This document shows, in pieces, positions 1 to 11,069 of a DNA stretch of 64,000 nucleotides. The stretch comes from Terebella lapidaria (taxonomy: Eukaryota; Annelida; Polychaeta; Terebellida; Terebellidae). The DNA is taken from contig OX424555.1 of assembly GCA_949152475.1 (NCBI GenBank), forward strand, positions 61,919,977-61,983,976, given 5' to 3'. The notes beneath the pieces were generated by a model. That model saw only the letters and a list, made by a program, of their open reading frames with translations, made no database searches and was not told where the DNA came from. A program made the position numbers and the translations under genes. Numbering within the stretch: position 1 is the stretch's first letter; every line of letters starts with the position of its first letter.

Positions 1-3000
1 TTATTATTATTATTATCTAATCCACAGTGTCATTACTGAAGTTAAGCCTTGCTCGCGGTGGTCCAGTTCCAACATCTGCCGAACTTTCCCGAGTCCGTGC
101 AACAGTTAGTGATGTCCAGATTCAGGCTACTGAGGGCTTTGTCGACTATGTAAGTCTCTAGATCTACAAATTAAGTAAAAGTTATATCATACCTAACAGA
201 TTCAGTAAGCCACTATATTTTGTTTGGACAGTGTCACAATGTGCACGGCTACCTTCCAGTCCAAAGAAGCACTCCTATCGAGTCCTGTCGTTATTTTGGG
301 GACGTTGTTCGTTCCATGACTTCGATTAAAAAACCGACAGATGTGCCTTTCAGTGTTATTAATAAGGTAAGCATATACCTATCCATGCAGAACGATCACA
401 CAGCCTACATGTAGTTTGATATATTCAATAATTACCTTATAATCTTTGGTCGATATAGAACCATCTTGGAACTTTGCACCACGACTTACGTCAGCTGAGC
501 CACACGCTGGAGTCTGTCAAGAACACGGCTGTACAGTCGTTCGTCAGTAACGGTTACTGTAGCGCAGTTCCCGGGAACACTGATCCCTGTTCTCTGGCCT
601 GTGTCGGCTCCAACACTCAACACGAGGCCGATGTCTTCTGCCACTGGAACACTAAGATCTCGCCACGGGTCGAAAACACATTAGTCGCCTTAGAGGCCCT
701 TCTGGACAAAGAGGTTGGTATTTGTGACATTCTTCACAGATAACAAAGTATGAATATAAATGCTAGTCAAACTTTAACGGTTCTTATAGCAAGATAATTG
801 TATGATTTTTTTAGTAATAAGTACTATTTCACAAACTCAGGGCGTGAGTTTCACGGAGGACGGTGCCCTGGTTGATCCGGACTTGAGCCCGGCAGCAAGC
901 AAGTCTACTGTGCGGTATTACACGGTCCTGGTGTCTGACTACACCGAGGAACAGCTCGTCAACACCAAGACTATTGTAGACAAATACATGTGATAACTCG
1001 TCAATTGGACGTGGTATCAAATACACCATGTCAACATATCTTTTAATATTTCCTGTTGTTTGGAAGATTTGTTGCAATAATTGTTTCACGGGTACATATC
1101 TGGGTGTGATATTAGTCGAATATACACATTGTTTCTTAAACAGTTGCTGGTTCAATTCAAATTATTACTTTTTCGGAATGCTGATGTATTATATCATCGT
1201 ATATATAATTGATATATATTTGCAGTCTCAGTTATCATAACAATAATGTCATTAGTTGTTTTCACTAATATTTATTTTACGAATTATACATGTTTATATG
1301 CATTGCTTGTTGTCACTCGTGCAATCGTTTTGCCCCAACATAGGAATCTATATTATCGGTCATGTTATTTTTATGCTATCTTGTCAGGTTCATCGTGTGA
1401 TTATGTTCATTGTTATCTAATATACTATGCCATTTGTTAGAACATATTGTTCGTTCTGTTTCATAATGAGCTCAGTGTATTTTCATTGTTGGTGTGGAAT
1501 ATTTCATCGGTTATTTAGCTATTTTTTAATAAATGTGTTCAGATGAATGAAATCTTTGGAATATATTCCAGAAACGAAACAGCAGTGATTCAGCTCGTGA
1601 ATATTCATATTTTGCCAAAACTGAATGGGGCAATGGTATGATTCCTCTTTCGAAATCACGCTCGTGTTCGTGAAATTCTAGAAGCATTAATTTTGACACA
1701 CAGTTCGATTAGTTTTTGTACTATAAATCCAAATAGATCATATGTATTCCTGTCCGTGTTCGAATTTATAATACACTCAACCCGGAGCTCAACCCTGTCG
1801 AGTCGGAAAAAAATCAGTACAGTTAAAAACTGCATGGTATATAATTGTGACAACTGATATCATAGTGACGTACCACCCAATATGAACAAAATAAATCACT
1901 GCTTTCCTTTTTCAACTTTATTTGGGTAAAAATGCTTTAGTACAAAATTTTATGAAACACAAATAATACCAAATACTAAACGTTGGATCTATAATTATAA
2001 TGTCACAAAATAACCTTTGACCCAGAGTGGTACTTTTTGATTTCATACATATTTAACAATATGCGGATATCATCATGTCAATAAACATTGAAGTTATATA
2101 TTGTTACAGAGGGTTAGCCTAAATATCACAAGTTATATGCTGTCACAAGTCACTAATATTCGTGAAAGCATCAATTTTAGCACACTGTTCGTTTTGTTGT
2201 GGTACCATAAATCCCAATATACCACATGTATTCCTGTCTGAGTTGATTTCTTATTTCAACTTCATTCCTGAAAAGCATGCCTCATTACAGAATATTATGA
2301 AACACTAACATTATAAATAATGAACGTTGGATCTACATGTATACTTATAATACCACAAAATACCCTTTGACCCAGAGTGGTACTTCCTGATTTCATACAT
2401 ATTTAACAATATGCGGATAGCATTCTGTCACTAAACAGTGAAGTTATATATTGTGACAAAGGTAAGCCTGAATATCACAAGTTATATGCTATCACAAGTC
2501 ACTAAGACGTATCACAGTTATGCCTATGTTACATCATGGATATACTAATATTGGTACAAAAGAAAACAGCAGTGGCACAATTATAACAACAATTTGAAAA
2601 ATTATTTTTCCTCAGACACATATATATGACTATGATCAATACAATATGTATCCATATAAATATATAAATAGCTCCTGACAATATTTTTTAAAACGATCAT
2701 TTTAAAGTAATAGTAAAGTACATACATTATGTTGACTGATATGATGAATTTCAATTAGGTGAAGGAAGTGGTCTTGACGCCATGTCAATATCACTATTCG
2801 TTCAAACGTTACAGCTATCTGAAACTCCCACTTCGGCACTACATTTCAGAAGCCTTTTGAAAAGTTTTAGCGATTTCTTATTTATTATGCAGATGTAAAT
2901 GAGAATTCGTGAGGTCATGACGGTAACAAATTTTAATTAGGATACTTTAAGCTATGAAAAAATAATGATTATTATTTAATGTTCTGACGATCTGACTAGT

Positions 3001-3571
3001 GCATAATATTGTATACCATAGACATTCAATATCCACACAAATTGTACTGTTGCTATGGTTACCAATCCTTCCCTAGAACTTTAGTTGTGGATGTCACAGA
3101 CTTTCTGTGGATTATTCATGAATAATATATTAATACATTACTCGAGTGTGCACTGTTTTTATTTGTGCATACCCTGTTCTGAGGTGGTTCCTAGCCCTAA
3201 TATACCAGGTACCAGGTAACTGGTTACCTTGACAATAACAGAGAAAGCGAATATCTGATAATCCATACAGCGTACTATATGGAATAATTACCAGAGTAAC
3301 TAATTAAAACAGCTTCCCCCCGATGACGTCATGAATATCTCATTTGCATATTAATTAGCTAAATGATGTTGAAAAAGCACATTTACCGATTTCAATCTTT
3401 AAACTGTTTTAACTTATGAATTGTGATATTGACATGCCGTAAACATCATTTCGCTCAGATCAATTAATTCTTCCATAGAAGTCATTAGTGACTTTACCAG
3501 TACTTTAATTCAAATACCTAATACCTAGATTATCCAGGAGATATAACGACCACGTCGTCTTGAACACATAA
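1..3571 (+). repeat. Tandem duplication, unit 1 (copy A and its 3' flank)
   Basis: Bases 1-1040 align closely with 5287-6330, and 1037-3571 with 14550-16728 (introns and flanks included). The second unit is split by the LTR retrotransposon. Alignment ends around CAGGAGATATAACGACC in both. Unit 1 carries about 300 extra bases (2938-3238). Intron and intergenic similarity points to recent duplication rather than selection on the exons alone. Confidence 0.85.
28..993 (+). CDS. Secreted six-cysteine four-helix protein, copy A (5' exon outside window)
   Basis: Exons 28-149, 232-366, 459-713 and 841-993, joined by GT-AG introns. The first begins with two bases of a split codon (phase 1); the others join in phase 0. 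Stop TGA at 991-993. The visible part encodes 220 residues; the exon with the start and most of the signal peptide lies left of the window. The first exon encodes the end of a hydrophobic leader and then a long amphipathic helix (TSAELSRVRATVSDVQIQAT...). The second is a loop with two Cys. The third has a helix, a loop with four Cys ending FCHW, and another helix. The last has a loop and a terminal helix. Paralogues B, C and D share this layout. The family was not recognised by sequence. Fold and cytokine-like role are inferred from exon and helix order. A secreted location is inferred from the copy D and C leaders. Confidence 0.8.
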
Positions 3572-5133
3572 GTATTTGGACCCTAGCAGTGACGGTTGCT
3601 TTGGAATATATCAAAATATAAGTTACCTTTGCAACCATTGGTAATAACTTAGCATTGATAACTGTCTAATGTGTAACAATATGCAAAATCAGAACATGTT
3701 TCATATATACGTTTTGAAATATGAGAGTTTCGCAGGCAGTCAATTTATTCGAACGTCGTGTTGTCATAAATACGCATTATAACAGTATATCACCATGACT
3801 GTCATATTTTCACAACCATGTGTGATATTTACATGCCATATTACTATAACGAATCATGAATTCACTCCATTTGAAATGGATACCACCTTCAAACTCAGAA
3901 AATAAATGTTGTTATCTCATTTGATGACAATGACAACCAAATTATATTTGCTTTGAAATACACTGAAAAAAGATATAAAAATACAAGATATATATCCGAT
4001 TGATTTGTTTGGCTAGTACTCAAAATTTCAAGATAGTAGAATGATATGGTATTGATACGTGTTGTTTTAAAAAAACACGTAAAAATTATCCACAGCAATA
4101 TTTTTACTCTGGAAAGCCAAAATTTGAAGAGATACCCACCCTTAATATTATCTTCAATTGAATATAAGTAATTATCGGACATGTGAACCGGAGCGGGATT
4201 GAACCCATGTCGACTGGTGAGTTCCTCTTCATTCAAATCGTGTGACTACAAGCATGTAGTGCTCGATAAAACCATCTATGGTTTTATATAAAACATTTGT
4301 GTCATATTATATATACGTTCATATCTATGTTCACACATTTCCCCTTTGAAACATCACCTATTTCGTTATTAGAACATCCACTGTGCTTTGTTTATATCTG
4401 GTATGGCTAAATGATCCTAAACGATGTCCTTCGAAACTTCTTTAGCCACTTGAAGAATTCAGTGAGCAAACAGGTCGATAGGTTCTAGTGAGATCTATGA
4501 ATGACTTGGGGGTGAAATGGGTAAACTTGTTACGACCACCAAGTGTTTTTAATAGATCTGAATGACAATATACACCTGCATTATTCAAAGGTGGCACACG
4601 TTTGATTTCCTTTGGGTTTTATAGGACATAAATCACGGATATTGACAATCAATCAACATATTGACAAAATGACTGATAACCATTTGCCAGTGCCCTAGTA
4701 ATCACGAGTTTCACAACTTTTTCCCATGTATACTCTCGTATTCCGCATATGATTAAAAAAATGCATTGACCAAAAAATGCATTGACCACAAGCAAATATA
4801 TTGCTTCGTGACAAGAATATTGAAATAATGTGTATACCCACCTATATTTACCGGTTTCAAAATGATTTTACTTAATTCAATCCACTTCTCTAATTTATTT
4901 GATAAAGGTATTCTTCAAGGACAGGAAAACACAACCACTGATGAGACTTGGGGTATTTTTTTCTACATTAGAAGTAGGTGTCCACAAAAAGTTTCACTGG
5001 AAATCAAAGATATTTTCCCCAAAATTATGGTATAAATGCCAGAGAGCACATTCATTTATATATCAGTCAATTAAAAGATAAATACTAAATATCACATTCG
5101 TCTCACATAGCAATAAGGCCTTAATTATAAACA
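994..5133. other. 3' flank of copy A and spacer to copy B
   Basis: AT-rich, no coding exon supported. A candidate poly(A) signal AATAAA lies at 1528-1533, about 535 bases after the copy A stop; the same hexamer occurs in the duplicated flank of copy B at 15048-15053. Bases 2938-3238 are absent from the other copy of the duplication. Two similar stretches, about 1980-2200 and 2340-2520, repeat the sequence around TTTGACCCAGAGTGGTACTT. Confidence 0.5.
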
Positions 5134-6284
5134 ATGGCATCTTCACATGCATGTTTTTGGATGGCAATTGCAGGTAAGTATCTTTATGTTTTCTCTACTT
5201 GGAAACTTAGCTATACAGCACAGAAAAGACACACTGCGTGGAGTGCTGAAACTGCAAGACAATCGCACAACAAACACTGTCCATAACCTCCGCTTATTAT
5301 TATCATCTAATCAACAGTGTCATTACTAAAGTTGAGCCATGCTCGCGGTGGTCCACTTCCAACATCTGCCGAACTTTCCCGAGTCCGTGCAACAGTTAGT
5401 GATGTCCAGATTCAGGCTACTGAAGGCTTTGTTGACTATGTACGTCTCTAGATCTACTAATTAAGTAAAAGTTATATCATACCTAACAGATTCAGTAAGC
5501 CTCTATATTTTGTTTGGACAGTGTCACAATGTGCACAGCTACCTTCCAGTCCAAAGAAGCACTCCTATCGAGTCATGTCGTTATTTTGGGGACGTTGTTC
5601 GTGCAATGACTTCGATTGAAAAAACCGACAGATGTACCTTTCAGTGTTATTAATAAGGTAAGCATATACCGATCCATGCAAAACCATCACACATGCTACA
5701 TGTAGTTTGATAAATACAATAATTACTTTATTATCTTTGGTCGATACAGAATCATCTTGGAACACTGCACCACGACTTGCGTCAGCTGAGCCACACGCTG
5801 GAGTCTGTCAAGAACACGGCCGTACAGTTGTTCGTCAGTAACGGTTACTGTAGCACAGTTCCCGGGAACACTGATCCTTGTTCTCTGGTCTGTGCCGGCT
5901 CCAACACTCAACACGAGGCCGATGTATTCTGTCACTGGAACACCAAGATCACCCCACGGGTCGAAAACACATTAGTCGCCTTAGAGGCTCTTTTGGACAA
6001 AGAGGTTGGTATTTGTGACATTCTTCACAGTTAACAAAGTATGAATATAAATGCTAGTCAAACTTTAACGGTTCTTATAGCAAGATAATTGTATGATTTT
6101 TTTAGTAATAAGTACTATTTCACAAACTCAGGGCGTGAGTTTCACGGAGGACGGTGCCCTGGTTGATCCGGACCTGAGCCCGGCAGCAAGCAAGTCTACT
6201 GTGCGGTATTACACGGTCCTGGTGTCTGACTACACCGAGGAACAGCTCGTCAACACCAAGACTATTGTAGACAGATACATGTGA
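5134..6284 (+). pseudogene. Copy B of the secreted helical protein, frameshifted in exon 3
   Basis: Exons 5134-5173, 5318-5439, 5522-5657, 5750-6004 and 6132-6284. The first exon encodes MASSHACFWMAIA plus one base, so with the next exon a signal peptide running to about ...LLKLSHA. Exon 3 is 136 bases against 135 in copy A: an extra base sits near the A-run at 5618-5624. The shifted frame meets TAA at 5651-5653, two codons before the exon end, leaving only the leader, first helix and part of the loop. Exons 4 and 5 are intact and very close to copy A. Either a recently inactivated gene or, since the indel is in a homopolymer, a sequencing error. The LTR element begins 46 bases after the stop codon, replacing the normal 3' UTR continuity. 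Confidence 0.75.
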
Positions 6285-6326
6285 TAACTCGTCAACTGGA
6301 CGTGGTATCAAATACATCATGTCAAC

Positions 6327-6330
6327 ATAT
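6327..6330. repeat. Target site duplication, left
   Basis: ATAT before the element matches ATAT at 14550-14553 after it. Copy A keeps one ATAT in GTCAACATATCTTTTAAT (1031-1048), so the duplication length of 4 is read directly from the empty paralogous site. Confidence 0.93.
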
Positions 6331-7225
6331 TGTGACGTTTGGTAATGACTTGTTTTCGGTGTGGCCCAAAAAACCTGGTTTCTCTGATCGTATAGACTTT
6401 ATGTAACTCCCGCTCGTTGTGATTCGAGAGCCGTCACTAATCTGGCGTTCCCCAACGCTGGTGTATCATCACTCCGTAGCTTACCGGCTTCACTTAGGCA
6501 AGAAGCAACTCAGATGTAAATAAATTGAAGATTTATATACATCAAATCAACTTACAATTGTATGGCTGGTTACCCACGTGACGTACAAATATGAAGTTCA
6601 GACATAGAGCACTGTATGATCACATTTCAAAAATAAATAGTGCACGAGGGCACAACTAAAAAGAGTTCTTAGCCGGCGGCGTCTCTCTGTCCCTTCCCGT
6701 TGAAGTTTCCCGTCCCGTTTAGTCGAATGGTTTCTCCAGGTAGTCGGTCTAATCCCGGTTGACTCTAAGGCCCTGAAGAAGGAGTCGTCCGCACGGAGTT
6801 CGTCGAGTCCCTTGGATGTGGCGGTGACGATCTCCCCACGGTCGATGTCGCTGTTGCAGTGCTCTCAGAGCGGCCGTCCGCTCTCCCTTATATAGCCAGG
6901 GTGGCTGCGCGCGCATCTTCGTCCGCGAACGTATCTTCCGCACTCTTCTCCACGTGGTGAAGACTGCATCCGCGAACGGTTCTTCCGCGAAGGCTCCTCT
7001 TCCGCGAACGGTGCTTCCGCGACTGATGCTTCCGCTGATGATGCTTCCGCAATCGTGCTTCCGCGAACGGTTCTTCCGCGAACGATGCTTCCGCTGATGA
7101 TGCTTCCGCAATCGTGCTTCCGCGAACGGTTCTTCCGCGAACGGTGTCTTCGCAAGTGGACCTTGTAGATCACGTGACCGTTCCTAACGAACGTTTCAGC
7201 GCGGCAGTTGCATGGTTTTGTTACA
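6331..7225 (-). repeat. 3' LTR (element orientation)
   Basis: Partner of 13655-14549. It starts TGTGACG on the plus strand and ends GTTACA, preceded by the target duplication ATAT. Confidence 0.95.
6921..7150 (-). repeat. TTCCGCGAACG-type repeat cluster in the LTR
   Basis: About a dozen copies of CTTCCGCGAACG-like units separated by GGTT, GCTG or GATG spacers, including a duplicated block (7017-7072 and 7075-7128). The other LTR has the same cluster at 14245-14474. The cluster sits just upstream of the LTR TATA box in transcription order. Confidence 0.85.
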
Positions 7226-7239
7226 ACTCCACCCTTTCT
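7226..7239 (-). other. Polypurine tract
   Basis: Minus strand AGAAAGGGTGGAGT directly abuts the 3' LTR, the position required for plus-strand priming. Confidence 0.75.
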
Positions 7240-7479
7240 GGAGATCAACGTCCCCGTTGATCCTTTCTCTCTCTTCTTTTCTCTTCTTCCTCCTTCTTCG
7301 TCTTTTCCTGCCTGTCTGTTGTTTACAGGGCTCTCTCCCTCCACTTCACTGGCGATCCACCTCGCTTTCGGACGTCTCCGCCAGCCTGTCCCGAGTGTCT
7401 TATATGCTCGGAGCTGTTCCCGGAGCAGCTTGGTCTCTCGGACGTGGGCTCGCAGCTCCTTCCGGTGGCTCTTCTCTCG

Positions 7480-8433
7480 TTAAAAAACCTCCCCTCGCAG
7501 CTGCAGCACCTCGGCCTCGAGCTGTCTCCGCTCCTCCTTGGCTTGGAGCCGAGCCTCCGCTTGGGTGAGGTGGCGTCGTCCCATGGCTATCGTGGATGCC
7601 AGGTCCTCCAGGGCCTTCTCTCCGGCAGTGACCGCTCTGCCCAGGCCCTCCACATACGGTCGCAGTTGGTCCTCCTCCTCCGGAACGGGCTTGAGGTACC
7701 AACTCAGGTCTAGGGGCTTGTAGGTAGGGGCCGAGTCTCTGGGAACGGGGGGTCCGTCGTCCTCGGGGGTGGGGGCCTCCGGGGATTCCGCCTCTCTCCG
7801 CTCCTGCTGAGACTCCGGTTCCTCTTCGCTATTCGGGGGGTCGTCCTCGGGGTCTGGGGCGTCCTCTGACCTGGGGGCGTCCTCCCGGGGGCTTGATGTG
7901 GTCGTCCCGCTGGCCGCAAAGCTGACAGTCTTCAGCTCAGGGGCAGACACAGTAGCCGGACCATCTCGGGGGTCGGACACGGGCGTGTCGGTCGTTGTCC
8001 TCCTCCGCCCTGGCTTGAGGGTGTTGCCGCTGGCATGCGACGTCTCATGCCGGTCTCTGTCGGCTCGGCGGGCGAATCGCTGGCTGCAAATCTTGCAGAG
8101 GTGCCGCCCCTCCTTCTGCGTGTGTTTGGTCGCCACGTGTCGGCTAAAGTTGGATGCCGTCACGTGGATCCGGCAGGGGCTGCACCAGCGTCGCCCTCTC
8201 TCGGTAGACAACTTCCGGGCAGGGGACCGTCGACCTCCTCGGGGCTCCTCACGACGCTCCCGGCTCCTCGAGCGCTCCCGCTTCCGGTCAGGCTTGTCTA
8301 TCTTGGTAGGTGGGTCGCTCATCTTGTCGACTTCAAGGGGCAGAAAGTCAGCCAAGTCGAAATCTGGAACGTCCCCGAAATCTTCGTCTGCAAATGCGGG
8401 TATCTCAATGATCTGCAGAGTTGGTGTGTTCAT
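7480..8433 (-). CDS. C2H2 zinc-finger accessory protein of the retrotransposon
   Basis: 317 codons, ATG at 8433, in the position where some retroelements carry env. The N-terminus is acidic and hydrophobic (residues 1-45), followed by an Arg/Ser/Glu-rich basic stretch (46-82). Two adjacent zinc fingers: C84-x2-C87-x11-H99-x4-H104 and C113-x2-C116-x12-H129-x3-H133. A long acidic Pro/Glu/Ser region (about 180-245) and a charged helical C-terminus (about 260-317) follow. No signal peptide or membrane segment, so it is not an envelope protein. A nuclear or nucleic-acid-binding role is inferred. A TATA box lies 36 bases upstream. The protein could be captured from the host or an element-specific regulator. 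Confidence 0.75.
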   Translation of the reverse strand: MNTPTLQIIEIPAFADEDFGDVPDFDLADFLPLEVDKMSDPPTKIDKPDRKRERSRSRERREEPRGGRRSPARKLSTERGRRWCSPCRIHVTASNFSRHVATKHTQKEGRHLCKICSQRFARRADRDRHETSHASGNTLKPGRRRTTTDTPVSDPRDGPATVSAPELKTVSFAASGTTTSSPREDAPRSEDAPDPEDDPPNSEEEPESQQERREAESPEAPTPEDDGPPVPRDSAPTYKPLDLSWYLKPVPEEEDQLRPYVEGLGRAVTAGEKALEDLASTIAMGRRHLTQAEARLQAKEERRQLEAEVLQLRGEVF

Positions 8434-8468
8434 GGTTGAAGTGATGACGGAATCGTAGGCCGGCCTGC

Positions 8469-8475
8469 TTATATA
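8469..8475 (-). promoter_or_regulatory. Internal TATA box for the zinc-finger ORF
   Basis: Minus strand CTATATAAGCAGG, nearly the same as the LTR box (CTATATAAGGG). It lies 36 bases before the ATG, giving a very short leader, and is preceded by the TTCCGCGAACG cluster at 8545-8660. Confidence 0.55.
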
Positions 8476-8544
8476 GAAAAGGCGCGGACCAGGGATCTGG
8501 GGGAAAAAGCATTGTCGTGGAACGAAATAACGTTTTTCGCTTGC

Positions 8545-8665
8545 TTCCGCGAACGGTTCTTCCGCGAACGCTGCTTCCGCGAACGTGCTTCCGCAAACGG
8601 TACTTCCGCGAACGCTGCTTCCGCGAACGCCGCTTCCGCGAACGGTTCTTCCGCGAACGCTCCCG
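8545..8665 (-). repeat. TTCCGCGAACG-type repeat cluster upstream of the zinc-finger ORF
   Basis: About nine 13-16 bp units of CTTCCGCGAACG with GGTT, GCTG or CCG spacers, upstream (in minus-strand sense) of the internal TATA box. Confidence 0.85.
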
Positions 8666-8672
8666 TCGTCGT

Positions 8673-9308
8673 TTACATCGTTTGGACTGCATTCCCGCTG
8701 TTTTCCACTCGTCCCTCGTCATCACTGGGGGTCCGGACTGGGGTCACATCGTCCGGATTGGGTATCCAGGTGTCAGTTTGAAGGATAAACCAGCACCTTT
8801 TTAAATTGTTGATGGTCCCGGGCTCCAGAATATCCATCGCCACCCTTTCTAGCCGATGGCTCACCGGTCGTGGGGGGCTCCGGTCTTCAGGTAGGGACTC
8901 CTCGGTCGGCTCTGCAGTCGTCCTCGGGTCCTCCTGGCGTCGCACCTCCCAGATCTGGAATATCCCGACTCCATCTCCGCAATAGTGATCTTCCATCAAG
9001 GGCTCAACAGGGACCTCCAATACGATGTTGACTTGAGGTCCTCTTGGGCTCCATCCTTCTCCGCTGATCGGAGGAAGCAAATCCTCATCAGAGAAGTCCT
9101 CCAGGGGTAGGGGACACTCCTCCTGAGTCGGACAGGCCTCCTCTTCTCCTTTGGGTCTTGCTACGCTTCATATCAGGGTACACCAGCAGGGGGCGCTCGG
9201 TCAGAGGTTGACGCAGCGCCTCGAACACCTGCTGATGAGCCTCGCTCCAATGGTTGTCGAACTCCATCTCCGTCGTCCTTCTGATAAGATGTCAAATCTT
9301 TCGTCGAC
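8673..9308 (-). pseudogene. Collapsed reverse transcriptase / RNase H / integrase remnants
   Basis: After the TGA the frame continues for about a dozen residues (VDERFDILSEG) like the next part of reverse transcriptase. The sequence then jumps in another frame (9264 downward) to FDNHWSEAHQQVFEALRQPL, typical of the reverse transcriptase/RNase H junction. A third open stretch (9080-8673, 135 codons) ends with RLERVAMDIL, an integrase-core opening, but the catalytic D,D-35-E region does not follow. At least two internal deletions are needed to explain this. Confidence 0.65.
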
Positions 9309-11042
9309 TCAAGGCAGAGGGTACGCATCCTTCCGGGTGACTTCATTTAGACGGCGGTTGTTGACACAACTGACGACCTCCACCTCCTTCTCCGTCAAGT
9401 CCGGATGCATTCCCTCCAGGAGCGGTTTTAAATGCTCCGGGCACTCTGGTGTCTTCGTCGACGATTCTGCGTGCATGGCGTGCACTCTGGTTTCGGGCTG
9501 CTCAGGCGTCCGGTTCCGCCACTTGGTGGAGTTTGGTGTAAGGGGCTCATGCTCCCTCCCGCTCTCCTCCCGGTACCACTGTTCCCTTTTAGGTTCATTC
9601 TGGGTTGTTTTCCCTCCATCGGGATGAAATCCTAGGTCGATCACGGCCTCTATTCCGTGAAGCTCAGCTAAGATGGTCCCCATCAGCACAGTGCAAGCTC
9701 CAGCGCCGGCGTTCAGAAGTACCACCGGTACCAGGCGTCCTCGGGGTCGTACCAGGGCTCGTCCCACTACGAGGGGGTCGTCCTCCAACGGCTCTCTTGC
9801 GGACTGCACGAGGCCGGCCTTCGGAACTCCTCCCTCACTTCCTGTCAGCTTGAGGTCCACCATCATCTCTGAAAAGGGTGGCAAGACGACCGTCTCCTCC
9901 GTCACCAGTGTGTAGACGGCGTCCTCGTGGCCCGAGCTCATCACTACGGTAGTGTCGCCCACCTGCCACTCGCCCTTACGCAGATCCAGCTGTCCCCCAA
10001 TCTGTTGAAGTACATCAAGCCCCAACACTCCCGGGATCCCTAGTTTGGCTACCAGTACGTCTGCCGACACGAGTCGTGTGCCCAGTAGAAGTTGAACTGT
10101 CATCTCTCCTTGAACCTGTAAGTAGTCTCCGGTTGCTGCCCGTAACCTTATTCTCGTCTGCCTTATCATTGCTTTATGTTCGTCATCCATTTGGTCGAAG
10201 AGACACTCGTCCAGAACGGTGGAAGAGGCACCCGTGTCCACCAACATACGAGTCGCCTTCCCCATAACGTGGCACGCCGCATACCACGCCAATGTGCCTC
10301 GGGCACCGGCTGACAGCGACACCACCTGGCCATTTCTGTCAATCTTAAGAGAGCTGCCACTCTCCTCAGGGACGCCGCCCTGGATAAGTACTGAGTCGTC
10401 CACCCACAGTGATGCACCACCCTGGTCCTCTCTGTCAGTCTTAAGGGAATCACTCCCCTCGGAACCGCCGCTCCGGATAAGTAATGAGTCGTCCACCAGC
10501 AATAGCTGCTGCGCTGGCCCCTTGGTCATTCCGCTCCACCGGCCCTCCGTCTCCTCTTTCACGGCCGCTTGTGGTTCAGTTGCATAGGGGGGTCCCTGCT
10601 GTTTCGCAGCCTCCAGCCTCAAGGTTGTAACCTGTTGGTTCTCCTTGCTGCTAGCAGAAACCTCGTTGATGTCTCCGTGGGTCCCCAGACGCTCCACGGC
10701 TCCATCGGTCTGCATTTCGTCGACGTCTCCGCGGGGCATTAGATGCTCCACGGCTCCATCGGTCTGCATTTCGTCGACGTCTCCGCGGGGCATTAGACGC
10801 TCCACGGCTCCATCGATTTGCTGTACATTGGCACTCTCATCTGTGTTGACAGGCTTACCCTCCAAATAGTCGAGAATTCGATCCTCGAGCTCCTCCTGCG
10901 CCCATCCAGTTACTTCGGATGCACACCGGAAAAACCTATTAAAAATCTGTGAAACTAAAAATCCCCCCCTGGCAATGTGTTCTTCACGTCTTCGTCGAGC
11001 TTCTCGCCTGTGAAGCCGTGCACACACCTGCCAATGGCCCAT
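9309..11042 (-). CDS. Pro-Pol ORF: aspartic protease, truncated at start of reverse transcriptase
   Basis: 577 codons from the first ATG; the frame is open back to the gag TAG at 11072-11070. Features in order: three 18-residue repeats (DVDEMQTDGAVE...) at about 10680-10820; two acidic (V)DDSLLI repeats; a retropepsin active site VDTGASS with the catalytic Asp near residue 269; then GVLGLDVL, the usual downstream motif. The C-terminus reads VNNRRLNEVTRKDAYPLP, the conserved entry to Ty3/gypsy reverse transcriptase, and stops there at TGA (9311-9309). Reverse transcriptase catalytic residues (YxDD) are absent. Confidence 0.8.
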   Translation of the reverse strand: MGHWQVCARLHRREARRRREEHIARGGFLVSQIFNRFFRCASEVTGWAQEELEDRILDYLEGKPVNTDESANVQQIDGAVERLMPRGDVDEMQTDGAVEHLMPRGDVDEMQTDGAVERLGTHGDINEVSASSKENQQVTTLRLEAAKQQGPPYATEPQAAVKEETEGRWSGMTKGPAQQLLLVDDSLLIRSGGSEGSDSLKTDREDQGGASLWVDDSVLIQGGVPEESGSSLKIDRNGQVVSLSAGARGTLAWYAACHVMGKATRMLVDTGASSTVLDECLFDQMDDEHKAMIRQTRIRLRAATGDYLQVQGEMTVQLLLGTRLVSADVLVAKLGIPGVLGLDVLQQIGGQLDLRKGEWQVGDTTVVMSSGHEDAVYTLVTEETVVLPPFSEMMVDLKLTGSEGGVPKAGLVQSAREPLEDDPLVVGRALVRPRGRLVPVVLLNAGAGACTVLMGTILAELHGIEAVIDLGFHPDGGKTTQNEPKREQWYREESGREHEPLTPNSTKWRNRTPEQPETRVHAMHAESSTKTPECPEHLKPLLEGMHPDLTEKEVEVVSCVNNRRLNEVTRKDAYPLP

Positions 11043-11069
11043 ACGGTTGGGGGCCCATACGGATGAGCC

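Noticed and set aside
829-1155. 108-codon minus-strand frame overlapping the last exon of copy A
   Set aside because: Antisense shadow of the conserved coding exon; the same shadow appears at copy B.
7208-8458. Plus-strand open frames of 61-186 codons
   Set aside because: Shadows of the GC-rich zinc-finger ORF on the other strand.
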